Source: Podospora comata
Lineage: Eukaryota > Ascomycota > Sordariomycetes > Sordariales > Podosporaceae
Assembly: GCA_017354895.1 (NCBI GenBank)
Contig: CP071493.1
Coordinates: 7,626,001-7,690,000 of the forward strand
DNA: 64,000 nucleotides
Reading direction: 5' to 3'
Positions 20,901 through 30,937 of this stretch are shown piece by piece. How positions within the stretch are numbered: position 1 is the first letter of the stretch; every line of letters begins with the position of its first letter. The position numbers were made by a program, and so were the translations under genes. The notes beneath the pieces were generated by a model. The model had not been told where the DNA came from. It saw only the letters and a list, made by a program, of their open reading frames with translations, and did no database searches.

Positions 20901-21386
20901 AGAATTCACGTTGTCATCAAGTATGATCCTCTCAGCGAAGACAACCGCCGCCAAATCTGGACACAGTTCTTCGACAAACTCACTGACGAGCGTCAGGATT
21001 TCATCATCACTGGGCGTGCTAAACAGTACGTTTTGGAGGATGATATCATTAAAAAGCTCGAATGGAATGGCCGTGAAATCCGGAATGGTAAGTCCGGTTT
21101 GATCTAGTTGACTGGCAACGTCATCGACAGGTACTAACAAGACTTTCAATAAACAGCTTTCCAAACGGCAGTGGCCCTGGCGGAATTCCGTTTCCTACAG
21201 AAAGGTAACAAGTCCAAGCATGAAGGCCCAACCCTGGACCAGAAAGACTTTGAGCAGGTGTGCGACATGACAAGGCAGTTCAAGGAGTATCTTCATGATC
21301 TCCACGGGCTCGATGAGGAGGGCAGGGCCTACAATGCCAGAGCGAGGGCAGGCAACCAGGACTGGGTAAGGAGTACCGCGAAGTAA
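17961..21386 (+). CDS. AAA+ ATPase with DUF7025-type N-terminal region
   Basis: Seven exons (17961-19709, 19789-19910, 19996-20168, 20234-20457, 20519-20729, 20815-21087, 21157-21386) join in phase to 993 aa. The N-terminus is disordered, followed by cysteine pairs (CPRC, CNCHHC) that may bind zinc. The central region (about 190-550) resembles the DUF7025-type domain preceding fungal AAA+ ATPases (FRGNLAAHVVQSV, RITSLKVFPCEYF-like strands). A poly-proline stretch (PPPPPPPPWIPPP) precedes an LDGRVYIDSAAY segment. The AAA+ module has Walker A GGPGVGKTY (748-756), Walker B VMLIDEAD (801-808), sensor FLTTNR (840-845) and an arginine-finger region ending SRI (856). All key residues are present, so it should hydrolyse ATP. 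Relatives are common in Pezizomycotina with unknown substrates. It stands head to head with the DUF7708 gene; an adaptor/remodelling partnership is inference. Confidence 0.9.
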
Positions 21387-21788
21387 CAATCAATATTCAT
21401 TCATGATGGTCAAAACATGTCCCTCAAGGTCCGTTGGTTTGATGCAGTTATGTATATCGTCAACAAATGTCACATGGCTTAGTATTATCATGTTGTCGCC
21501 ACCGTCCAATCACGGAGGCGAAAACACCCACACGTTCCTGACGATCCCCCGCACCTTTTCCTTCAGCTCACTACCCTATCTCGATTCCAACAAGCATGTG
21601 GGTAAGAGACACACTCCAGCGTTACAGTCAACCACTTTCTCCCTCGTTCTAGTTTCTCAGCTTGCATCTATCATGCATGAGCTGGAAGGTGCCCACGTGC
21701 CCGACTGAGCACATAAGTCGAATATGCCCTCCATGAGAACAGCAGACTTCCTCACTCTCATTACCAACTGCACGTCTCCGCCAGAGTC
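21387..21788. other. Intergenic
   Basis: No gene recognised; it would have held the promoter of the downstream esterase-like pseudogene. Confidence 0.4.
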
Positions 21789-23470
21789 ATGGCCCTCCTG
21801 CGCAGATTAGGCGTCCTCGTCGTGTGGGCGAGCACGGCGCTCTCACACCCCCAGCCATCTCCTCCTCCTGTCTCCACAACAACATGTCAAGGCAAAACCT
21901 ACACCTACAACGAACTCGCTGGCTTCGGTTCCATCCCCTCTGACGCAAGAGACAAATTCGGCGACACCATCAGCATCGGCTCCTCAGCCGCGATCACCAC
22001 CTGGAAAAAGCGAACCTCCATCACCGGCAGGAACAAACAAATATACTATACCGGCACCCTCTACGGCCTCCCAGACCGAGGCTAGGACACCCAAGGCACC
22101 CAAAACACCATCCCTCGAATCCACACATTTGACGTAACATTCCCCCCTGCCCCGGCATCATCTCAATCCCCTCCCCTCCCACCCAACCTCCTCTTCAAAT
22201 ATAAATCTACCATCCTCCTCACCTCCCCAAGCCGTAAACCACTCACCGGCCTCGACCCAAACAGCATCATCACCCTCCCCGGCTTCCCACCCCTTCCCGC
22301 ATCCACCTACCCCGGCGATAGCTTCGGTAGGTCCGGTCTAGGAGGCAAACGTATCGCTGTTGATGCGGAAGGGTTAGTCCTGAACGATAATAGGATATTT
22401 TGGATAAGCGACGAGTACGGTCCGTATATTTACCTCTTCTCCCCGAGCGGAAAGCTCTTTTCTACTATTGCACCACCAGATGCTCTGCTGCCGTTAAGGA
22501 ATAGGACCCTGAGTTTTAGCAGTAATAACCCCCCTATTTTTAATTCTGGGAAACGACCTGTTCCTACTAGCCCGAGCCAGGGGAGGTTAAATAACTAGGG
22601 ATTTAAGGGGTTAATTGCCAGTTTTAATTGGAAAGAGCTATGGGTTATGTTGCAGAGCGCGGGGAGGTTGGAGGGTGGTGGGAATGCTGCTACGAGGAGG
22701 TATACGAGGTTGTTGAGGTATGATATTGGCAAGGGAAAAGGTAAAGGGGAGAAGAAGGTGAAGTACTCCGGGGAGTGGGTTATACCTTTGCCTATGTTTG
22801 TTGATGGGTAAGGGAGGACGAGGGTGGCGGCGCAGAGCGAGATCAAGTATATTAGCGAGAAGCAGCTGCTTGTCCTGCCGAGGGATAGCGGTGTTGGTGC
22901 TTACACTGATAGCCCGACGAATGTGTAGAGGTATGTGGATGTGGTTAATATTGGGAGGACGACGGATGTAAGGGAGGCAAGGTATGATGGGTTTAATGAC
23001 TCGATTGCGAGTGTAGGTCTGTGGTTCAATTTCTAAGATGGGCTACTAAATATTAACGAGTTAAAAGCAAATGGAATCTTAAAGCCAGAGATAACACCCG
23101 CAACTCTATGCCCATGCATTAACTTTAACCTCAATAATTAACTTAATAAGTTTGGTCTAAGGAACGGACCTCCAGCGTTGCCTACAACCAGTCTGCTGAA
23201 CGAAAAATAGGAGAGTCTGGTGCTCGTTCCAGTGGACGATAGTAAGAAGGACAAGTACTTCTTGATTACTATCTCTGACAATGACGTCTTCACTCAGAAT
23301 GGTACGCATTTGCCTTAAATCAACAATTCTAAACGAAATACTGACAGATATCAGAATTTAGCAATAATGGCAAAATCCCATACAAGGACGCGAGTGGGTG
23401 CAACTTGGACCAGCAGGCCTTGGTGTTTAGGGTGACGTTGCCGAAGAAGAGTAAGCTATTGATTGGATAG
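21789..23470 (+). pseudogene. Secreted esterase-like (phytase-like domain) protein, decayed
   Basis: ATG 21789 opens a signal peptide (LGVLVVWASTALSHP). The sequence then follows the fungal esterase-like/phytase-like beta-propeller family (PF13449-type): YNELAGFGSIPSDARDKFGD, FWISDEYGPYIYLFSPSGK, APPDALLPLRN, LQSAGRLEGGGNAATRR, RVAAQSEIKYIS, LPRDSGVGAYTDSP and, after a short intron near 23301-23348, NGKIPYKDASGCNLDQQALVF. At least five in-frame stops interrupt it (for example after GLPDRG near 22083, near 22596, 22809 and 22926), plus further ones around 23130-23210. Several are CAR/TGG-to-TAR type changes. The intact family protein is about 450-500 aa and secreted; this copy is not functional. 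Mutations are C-to-T biased but milder than in the transposons. Confidence 0.85.
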
Positions 23471-24108
23471 GAAGATTCGATGCTAGTTTATATGACATAG
23501 TGTCGGAGAATACAGTGAACATTGTCTTTCTTTGTTTGCAAGCTCATTCTTATTGTCCTTATTCAGGGGTTCAGGGGTTCAGGGGTGATTCTCACAATGA
23601 GGGTTAGGGTTGAAGTGAGCTTTATCCGTGGTGCAGCGCCAGGCCGCCAGCATACCTATTCGCGCTATGGAAGCACAAGAACCGTGCAGGACATACTCAG
23701 TTGGTTCATTGGATGGAGAGCGAACCCAGACAGAAAGGCTCAATGCTCTAACCTGGTCTGGCAAGCCTAGCTTGGCAGCACATGCGTTCTCTTTTGACTA
23801 CGGCCACTACTATCGCATCTTCATGTAAAATGGGTGACACGCTGATAGTGTCAAATTGGCTCCCTCATCTCGGTTCTCCTGCCATGCACACCAAGCTTTG
23901 TGCCGAGAACCAACCCTTGAAGCTTGTCTGCATAATCGCCTTGCCAAGGTCCAGTAAGAAGGCTGAGCTGACTTGTTGGTTGGTTGGGTTGTCTTGCCCA
24001 AGAACGGTTCAGATGTTCGTCTTAAAATGCGCCAGAAGGCCACAATCCACTGCAATCATCGTGACCCTTCACTCCTGGGGTCAGTGCTTCCACGAGCGGC
24101 TTTTCACT
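23471..24108. other. Intergenic / upstream region of the membrane protein gene
   Basis: Contains AGGGGTTC triplications at about 23562-23588. The open frame upstream of 24109 reaches 23782 but contains no signal sequence; ATG 24109 is preferred. Otherwise nothing recognised. Confidence 0.4.
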
Positions 24109-25530
24109 ATGCCACGATTACACCTGCTTGTCCGGTTGGCGGCGACAGCCATCCTGTATCCGATAGCAGCGGCGAGGTTCTGGACTGTTACAAAAATATA
24201 TGTCTTAAACCCAGTTGCCTTCCCTTCTGGTTGCGACGAGTCTGGCGCAACGAATCAACCATGCACCGCAACGCGACCTGGAGATCCTTTCCTGGCCACA
24301 CATACAACCCAGCCACCCGACGCAACACCAATAACAACCTCGAAAGACACTTACAACGGCTGGGATCTGGAGGTAATCGAGTATTACTACCCCGCCGGCG
24401 CGCTCCCCCGCTCCGAGCTGCAGGCATACGACGGCGACTACCATTACACTTACTGGTACGGGCACACCACCAAGTGGCTTGTCGACTTGACATATACCGC
24501 CCCGACCTCCTGCCCGACCCCCTTGTACTCATATACCACAAAGGTCAATCTCGAGTATCTGCAACATCTTCCGCCAGACCTCTCATCTCTTCTAAGTTCA
24601 AAGGCCACCCTTGAAGAACGGGAGGTTATCACGTCCACAAGAACTATTGTTACTTCGACTACTGCCGGCAACTATGTGACAGTCACCGAGACCTCCTACT
24701 ACACATCTGCGACGCTGCACGTCAAAGCAACCGACGTCGCGCCAGCACCAATCCAGAAGCTGAGAGAGCGGTATTCGATGGACTACTACCTTGTTCAATG
24801 TTACCTCCCGGGCGAAGAGGATCCCTGGATCAAGAATTGTCCGCACCAGGCTTTCGGACGCTGCAGCAAGATCCCAGAAGGGCCCGCCGTTATCCTTGCC
24901 ATCGTCGGGACCCTCTTTGTTCTAGGTTTTATCGAGAATCTTTTTTGGTTCAGGAGGTTGATGCTGGGCCAGTGGGCTCTTCGGTGCGGGACGGTGTGCT
25001 GGTGGTTCATCGCCACGTTGCTCATGATCTTTGTCAGCAGATACGAAGTCGGCAGGGATCCTGAGGACCAGGAGGAACTGAGGAGGCAGTGGAAGGAGAT
25101 GTCATTTTGGTTGAAGATGAAGCTGTGGCTTCAGTGGGGGTTTCGGCTCAAGTATCCTGAGCGTTGGCTGGGGCCTAGAAAGCCGGTTAGTGGAGGCGAA
25201 CGTATTGAGATGGGGATAGGTGGAGGAGGGAACGGAGGCGGGAACGGAAGCGGGAACGGAAGCGGTAGCGGTGGTGGTACTGGGGGGGCTCGGGCGAGAG
25301 AGCAGGTGGAACACGATGATACACCTTTGCCACCTTATCCTGGCCCTCCTTCTTCAAGTGTCAGCGATGGGCATTCGATGAACAGCGGGACGACAGCTGC
25401 TACTCGGGAGCCGGTGTTAGGCAATCCAAATGCAGTACTTGGATCTGGGCTGGGTTCTAACACTGTGGTCATTGGGTCGAGGATGAGTCCAGGTCAGCAA
25501 CAAACAGCTGCTTCTCCACGCCAACAATGA
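24109..25530 (+). CDS. Membrane glycoprotein with Gly-rich cytoplasmic tail, unknown function
   Basis: 473 aa from ATG 24109, chosen because it opens a signal sequence (LVRLAATAILYPIAAARF). An extracellular region of about 240 residues has several cysteines, tyrosine-rich segments (EYYYPAGALP, YHYTYWYGHTTKW) and a Thr/Ser-rich stretch (ITSTRTIVTSTTAGNYVTVT) suited to O-glycosylation. Two hydrophobic helices follow: PAVILAIVGTLFVLGFIENLFW and CGTVCWWFIATLLMIFV. The cytosolic part has an amphipathic WKEMSFWLKMKLWLQWGF, then a low-complexity Gly/Asn/Ser tract and a PPYPGPP proline motif. It resembles uncharacterised ascomycete plasma-membrane glycoproteins; I cannot name it. Its 3' end overlaps the convergent gene at 25469 by 62 bp. 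Confidence 0.7.
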   Translation: MPRLHLLVRLAATAILYPIAAARFWTVTKIYVLNPVAFPSGCDESGATNQPCTATRPGDPFLATHTTQPPDATPITTSKDTYNGWDLEVIEYYYPAGALPRSELQAYDGDYHYTYWYGHTTKWLVDLTYTAPTSCPTPLYSYTTKVNLEYLQHLPPDLSSLLSSKATLEEREVITSTRTIVTSTTAGNYVTVTETSYYTSATLHVKATDVAPAPIQKLRERYSMDYYLVQCYLPGEEDPWIKNCPHQAFGRCSKIPEGPAVILAIVGTLFVLGFIENLFWFRRLMLGQWALRCGTVCWWFIATLLMIFVSRYEVGRDPEDQEELRRQWKEMSFWLKMKLWLQWGFRLKYPERWLGPRKPVSGGERIEMGIGGGGNGGGNGSGNGSGSGGGTGGARAREQVEHDDTPLPPYPGPPSSSVSDGHSMNSGTTAATREPVLGNPNAVLGSGLGSNTVVIGSRMSPGQQQTAASPRQQ

Positions 25531-25906
25531 TATAAACCGCAACTGCGTAATCATTGGAAGCGACGTTCAGAGAGTCAGGCTTCGCATTGGGATTGTCCTG
25601 CTTGGCGAACCAATCACCGTCCTGGTCCAGGGTGTAAGAAGCGCCCAGGTCACACTTCTGCCAAATGCCGGTGTATGTGACGGCCGAGCCAGGGGAGGGT
25701 ATCTTGGTGGCCCAGTTGAGTCCGTATGTCGTAGGCCACTGAACGTTCATGTGGGGAGCGAGGATCCTGGAAGCATACACCACATTGAACTCGGGCTTGC
25801 CTCCGGTTGCAACAGCTTTGGCAACCTGAAGAAAGTACTCATTCTCGCGCAGCTTGTCGCGGTCCTCCCTGGACTGGTCGACCTCGGCGATGTACCGAGT
25901 TGACAT
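25469..25906 (-). CDS. Uncharacterised 145-aa protein, convergent overlap
   Basis: A single-exon minus-strand frame from ATG 25906 (MSTRYIAEVDQSREDRD). It has no signal peptide, one cysteine, a charged helical N-terminus and a beta-rich remainder (FNVVYASRILAP, YGLNWATKIP, VTYTGIWQKCDLG, YAVAVYIIVGVEKQLF), suggesting a small cytosolic beta-sandwich. A TATA box (CTATAAAG on the minus strand, 26013-26020) lies about 110 bp upstream, supporting a real transcript. The last 20 codons are antisense to the end of the membrane protein gene. The beta pattern loosely recalls fungal lectin-like or pore-former-like small proteins, but no diagnostic motif supports that. Confidence 0.65.
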   Translation of the reverse strand: MSTRYIAEVDQSREDRDKLRENEYFLQVAKAVATGGKPEFNVVYASRILAPHMNVQWPTTYGLNWATKIPSPGSAVTYTGIWQKCDLGASYTLDQDGDWFAKQDNPNAKPDSLNVASNDYAVAVYIIVGVEKQLFVADLDSSSTQ

Positions 25907-26012
25907 GATAGGCAAGTGTGTGTTCTTCTTCGGTAAGGTCCAAACGGGGGAAAGGGCTGTGTGTCTTATGGGGATCTGATGGACACCCGGAGTCTGGCTG
26001 CGGGAAGGGGGT

Positions 26013-26020
26013 CTTTATAG
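26013..26020 (-). promoter_or_regulatory. TATA box of the 145-aa protein gene
   Basis: CTATAAAG on the minus strand about 110 bp upstream of ATG 25906. Confidence 0.5.
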
Positions 26021-26909
26021 ACATCTATGTGACGCATTTCCTCTCTCCATGTAAGCGCTCTTCGTTAGGTCTAGACCTTCCGCCTCGCGACCGAGTGCCT
26101 GAGACGTACCTGCCGTTCACTACCTACCTACCACGACTCCAACATGACTTTGGTGAGTTAGACACTTGATGGCAATCCTCATCCCGGACATCGAATCATT
26201 GGATTCACAAAGCCTGTGGCTGGCTGAGGTCAAAGAAGAATGCAAGCCTTGCGTCTCACAGTCAGGTCTGTAACCGAAAGGATTCGCCCGCATCGTGATT
26301 CAGCCCGCCTCGTTGCATGAAGCACAAGGATGAGCTCTCTTGTCACTGAACGACCTTTCCGCTTCAACATTCTACGGCAGCACCTTTCAATATCTCTTCG
26401 ACGGGATAGTTTGATCGAGTTGTGCCAGCAAAGACTCTGCTAATATTCTACAACCACCATCACGCAGCACTCAACATTCAGCTTCCGTCCTTCAAGCCAG
26501 AATCCCAGAAGAGACCCAAAACAGATATCACCCAATGCAGGACAAGGGGGTTTATAGCCAGCCACTGCTGTGCTTTGGGAAGACGCTGTTGGTCCGATTT
26601 CCCCTGTGTCATAGCCCACCCCCCAATTGAGGTGCTGGGAGTAGGCCTAGGGTGTGATGAGTCGCACTACCTTGATGGCTGTCGTAGTAGCGCCTAAGGT
26701 TGCCCCACTTCCACATGGGAATGGAATTTTCCTGCAGCCAATTGCTGCAATCACGTGCTTCTTTCAACAACCCTCCTCGCTCTCCCCGGGAAACTCTCCC
26801 CTTTTATACAATTTTCTGGCTGCTGCTAACTTCAAGTCGTACATACGTACCTTTGCATCAAAAGTCTTGACGAAATCCCCTACATAAACATTCAAAGGTC
26901 TCCCAAAAA
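26021..26909. other. Intergenic, divergent promoters
   Basis: Nothing beyond short open frames. A TTTTATACAATTTTC motif at 26800-26814 may serve as the TATA element of the gene at 26910. Confidence 0.4.
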
Positions 26910-27785
26910 ATGGCGCCTCCAACCTTTCCCTCGGTTCCCAGGTCGCTCTTCTATCCGCGCCGGCCCAAAACGCGCGATAACGAAACCGCCCTCCACCTCG
27001 AGGCCCTTGGAGCTAGCCGCCATACGACCTATGCCCAGCACCTGTGGGGATTCACCATCCTGCGGACAGTCTACACGCCCGAATCGGACGCTCTATTCCC
27101 CATCGCCATGCGACGGCTGGACGCGTGGGCACGCTATAGCCCCCACCAGGGCAGGTTTCCGAAATATGGACAGGCGTATGAAAGCAAGGCCGTGACCGAC
27201 GGGGAGCCCAACGAGGAATTGGCAAAGAGGTTCTATTGCGACGTGATAGAGGACAAGGACAGGCTTGCGGGGATTCAGTCGGACGCCGAGGGTTTCGCTA
27301 AGCTCAGGGACTACTTCCGGGAGTGGTTGGTTAGCGTGGGCGTGCAGCCAGACCTTCCGCCGAATCATGACGACGACAACGACACCGACGATCCAGATCT
27401 TGATTCCGCCCTTGAGCCCAACGAGAGCCATGACGACCCGAGATTTCGCAGTGTCCTTGTGGTTAACGAGGAATGCTTGCGTTCGTTGATTGAGGAACTA
27501 CCCGATGAGACGCCCCCGCTGAGGACGGCAGTGGATAGGGAAGAATGGCTCAAGTACCTGCGCATAGGTAAGAAAGCGTGGCTTTGGATGCTAGATACGG
27601 GGTATATGACCCGAGACGAGAGTCAATTTTCTCCTCCTGGATTTCGAGGCTGGTTCAGGCTCGGTCCCACGGAGCTTCTCTGGGCCTGGTACGAATGGAA
27701 GAGTTACCTGCATCGCCAATCCGATCCTTCCTGGAAGGTTCGAGAAAAAGATGCGGTTCCGGGCGTCTGGTGGTATTATTACTGA
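26910..27785 (+). CDS. Uncharacterised 291-aa protein (common accessory fungal family)
   Basis: Single exon, ATG in a good context (AAAAAATGGCG). Segments YAQHLWGFTILRTVY, AMRRLDAWARYS, GRFPKYG, LVVNEECLRSLIEELPDE, a short tryptophan-rich core (KKAWLWMLDTGY) and FRGWFRLGPTELLWAWYEW recall a widespread family of small Pezizomycotina proteins with no assigned function. It has an acidic Asp-rich insert (DDDNDTDDPD) at about residues 154-163. No signal peptide or membrane helix; probably cytosolic or nuclear. The frame appears intact, although the broken chromovirus begins immediately after its stop; the final residues (WWYYY) fit relatives that end soon after an aromatic motif. Confidence 0.75.
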   Translation: MAPPTFPSVPRSLFYPRRPKTRDNETALHLEALGASRHTTYAQHLWGFTILRTVYTPESDALFPIAMRRLDAWARYSPHQGRFPKYGQAYESKAVTDGEPNEELAKRFYCDVIEDKDRLAGIQSDAEGFAKLRDYFREWLVSVGVQPDLPPNHDDDNDTDDPDLDSALEPNESHDDPRFRSVLVVNEECLRSLIEELPDETPPLRTAVDREEWLKYLRIGKKAWLWMLDTGYMTRDESQFSPPGFRGWFRLGPTELLWAWYEWKSYLHRQSDPSWKVREKDAVPGVWWYYY

Positions 27786-27799
27786 GACGAACGTTAGCA

Positions 27800-29731
27800 G
27801 CAGCAGCAGCATGGTGGATGAAAATCAACATGTTATGCACCGACCAATCTTGGAATCCGGCCAACTTAACGACGCTCCGCAATCTGAGTGGGGTCGCCGG
27901 ATTTGTGCCCTAGCCCCGGTATCAAATCCCGGCCCCAGCCCGTGGCAGTCAAACGAGACCATCACCGCCATCGACGTCGTCAGCCTCACGGAAATCGATG
28001 GGCGCGATGTACCTCTCATTAACGTAGTCAAGGATGCCATCACCGCAACGGGAGTGGCACTGATGGATGAGCTGTTGCGTGCAAACGCAGATCACCCCGA
28101 ACTCAACGACTTCCGAGAAAAGGCATGAAAGAACCAGGACGGCGAATTCAAGCTGCTTGACGACAGGCTCCTCTTGCGGGGGGGGAAACTGGTGGTCCCC
28201 TCGGCCCACCACCTCCGCACACGCGTCATCGAGGAAACTTATGCCCGCGCCCTGACAGCATACCCAGGCCAAGGCAAGACCGCGAAGCTGGTTATGGAAA
28301 GGTACTGGTGGCCCAGGATGATGTCAGATATCAACATTTACGTTGCGAACTACATGGCTTGCCGCTCTTCAAAAATGCCACGCGACAAGACACCCGGATT
28401 GCTCAAGCCCATCCCACCGCCAAACAGAGCCTGGAAATGTCTTGTGATCGATTTCAATAAGTTGCCCAAGGACCGAAAGGGATACAATAACGCCCCGGTC
28501 ATCATTGATCGCCTGTCGAAGCAGACATGGACCATACCCTGTCACGAGAATGCGACCGCGCGAGACGCAGCTCAGATGTACTACGAAGGACCGTTCCGTT
28601 TGCTGGGAGTACCTGAAGAAATCATTAGCGACTAAGGGCCACAGTTCAGATCGGATTTTATAGATGAGTTGTTAAAAATCACAGGTACCACTTGGAAGCT
28701 GGCCACTCCAGGCCACCCACAGACCTCTGGGCAGGTCGAGAACTACAATGGCCTGATTAACCAGAGACTACGGCCATTTGTCAACCACTACCAAGACAAT
28801 TGGTCCGATATGCATCCTGCTCTCGATTTTGCGAGAGAAGATGTCCAGCAGTTTGCTAAGTAGATCAAAGGATATATCGACCTCGCGAAAGACAACATCG
28901 TTAAAGCACAACAACGCCACGCAAAACAGGCAAATCGCCACCGAAGAGAGCCGGACTTCGATGTTGGGGACAGAGTCGTGATCATTAAGCAAACCGAATC
29001 AACGGGAAGACCCAGTAATAAGCTGTCATTCCCCGTTACCCAGCAACATCATAAGATTTTAGAGAAAGTAGGCCACGCTTATAGACTGGAAGTGCCGCCC
29101 AGTTAGAAGCGCTTAGCCGTGTTCACTGCCGACCGACTGAGAAGATTTCCCGACAATCCGTTGCCAGGCCAAGCTTCGGAAAACCCCCTAGGCGAACCAG
29201 TGGAACCCAACGGCGAGCTCGAGTATAGGGTTAATAAGATCATCGCCAGCAGGACTCACGGAGGAAAACTGCAATACCAGGCTCAATGGAAAGGATGGGA
29301 TCCCGATGCTGATTGGTATCCAGTAAGCGATTTCAAGAACTCACATAAGCTACTGAGGCAGTTCCATTACGAGAACCCAGAGAGAGCAGGTCCACCAAGG
29401 CGATTGGAGGAATGGTTGAGAGCAGCGGAGAATGATAAGTTTGCGGAGGACCACGTGGAGGATAAAATGCCAGTTAAGTAGGGAATACCTTTGAGAAGGT
29501 TAAGCAGGAAGAAGCAGTAAGGGAATTGTTAGATGTGAATGAATTGAGGCATTTGCCAATTCGATTGCCTTGCTCCGGGCTGTGGAGGCTATATTTGGAT
29601 TGACTGGGTGAACGCGGACCGCTGATTGGTTGATCGACGACCCAGAACGCGGAAAGCACCGTGGTTCGACTCCTGCGCACAGCATTATTTTCGACTTTTT
29701 CCATTTTTTCACGGCAATTTTTCTGATTTGA
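27800..29731 (+). mobile_element. 5'-truncated Ty3/gypsy chromovirus, integrase to chromodomain
   Basis: Fossil LTR retrotransposon. Only the 3' end of the internal region remains: the linker before integrase, the integrase zinc-binding and catalytic regions, the C-terminal module and a chromodomain (about 29210-29400) typical of fungal chromoviruses. gag, protease, reverse transcriptase, RNase H and the 5' LTR are absent. The integrase region is broken in several places. It lies on the same strand as, and runs into, the LTR at 29732-30115. It is less TpA-converted than the Fot1-like copies, so it is probably younger or little touched by RIP. Confidence 0.88.
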
Positions 29732-30115
29732 TGTGACGAACCCCTATCCAGAACCTCTGAAAGGGATACTGGTCGAAGGCACTTCTGAATAATCGTGGTT
29801 CGGTGCAGCTAAACAGTGCACAACAAGATGTCTCAATGTAAACACTAGATACCGTGAATACAAGCTTGAATTGCATCCTGCGGAACTGTCTATCTACACC
29901 AGCCAGTTCCTCCGTATATATAGACCTGGTGCCAAGCCTGGCACTGTCCTGGATCGATAGACTCGACCATCGATCCTATCGATACTGTCCCTTTTGGGAT
30001 TGACTCTTATGGATCGATCCTCGATCCTAATGATCCTGTTCTGATTGGTCCTTGCTCCTGTACTAATGATTGGTCCGTGGTGCGCCCACGCCCCACTGAG
30101 TGTCAAGCCGTGACA
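29732..30115 (+). mobile_element. 3' LTR of the chromovirus
   Basis: 384 bp, TGTGACG ... GTGACA. The first ~190 bp are nearly identical to the LTR at 47591, the middle differs completely, and the last bases match again. No target duplication can be tested because the 5' LTR is gone. Confidence 0.75.
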
Positions 30116-30937
30116 CCCGGCGAAAGAACTCCTAAGGGCTCTTCTTTCTCGGCATTATAGAAGATATAGTAGAGAGCTAGTTAGGCGAAAATGTAAGGCT
30201 GATAACGATGAAGTGTGTAAAGAAAGGTTTTATAGCAGTGATAAACGGAGTAGCAAGGACACGGGAGATGAGAGAGAAGAGTCGTGCGGTAGGTAGTAAG
30301 ATAGATGGCATGGCCTCTTTATATAGCCAGAACTGGAAGAAGAAAGTCGCGCAGTAGGTAGGTAGGGAGTGACGGATTTTATCGTGTCAAAATGGCTACC
30401 ACGACCCAGAGTCCCCTAAAACGGAGAGCAAATATGCTGGCGAGCCCATTTCTTGGTCCCCGTTTTGGTGGAGGTCAAAAATGGGACCCTCCCCATCCGG
30501 GCCCATTTTCGAGAGGGAGGCTCCAAACTTGGACTATGAGAGCGTCGCGTAAAGTTGTCGTTTTTGGAGAATGGCGAGCGTAGGGTGAGCGGTGGTAAGC
30601 TAAAGGTGAGCCGAAGGTGAAGCGAGCCTGATTCTGGGCTAACCATGTTTGGACGAGACAGAAATCTTTTTAGAGACCGACTACCTAAGTAGCCGCCAGA
30701 AATTATCAGATCTTCAAAGGCGTTGAAGACAGCGAGATTGCTTCAAGTGCATTTTCTGAGGCCAGCACGAAACAAAGACAAGGCGTACTCGCTATTCGGC
30801 ATTTTTGGTGTAACAATGCTGCATCTAGGACAGGGCAACTCAAACTAATCATGTACTTTGTGGGTATTGTCATTGACAATGTCCTATCTTACTACTACAC
30901 CCATCAAGATATACACCACTGCACTACCCCCCTAAAC
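30116..30937. other. Intergenic, downstream of the feruloyl esterase gene
   Basis: No gene. Begins with an imperfect hairpin (GAAAGAACTCC ... CTCTTCTTTC, 30122-30150). The segment 30111-30391 starts TGACAC and ends GTGTCA, LTR-like ends without other support. Confidence 0.4.

Noticed and set aside
23782-24108. N-terminal extension of the membrane glycoprotein gene
   Set aside because: The extra 109 residues are Cys-rich noise and would bury the signal sequence that starts at 24109.
29655-29680. tRNA-like B box (GGTTCGACTCC)
   Set aside because: No A box or pairing acceptor stem at the right distance upstream; a tRNA cloverleaf could not be drawn.
30111-30391. LTR-like segment with TGACAC ... 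GTGTCA ends
   Set aside because: No second copy, no target duplication and it overlaps the end of the gypsy LTR; six matching bases are not enough.
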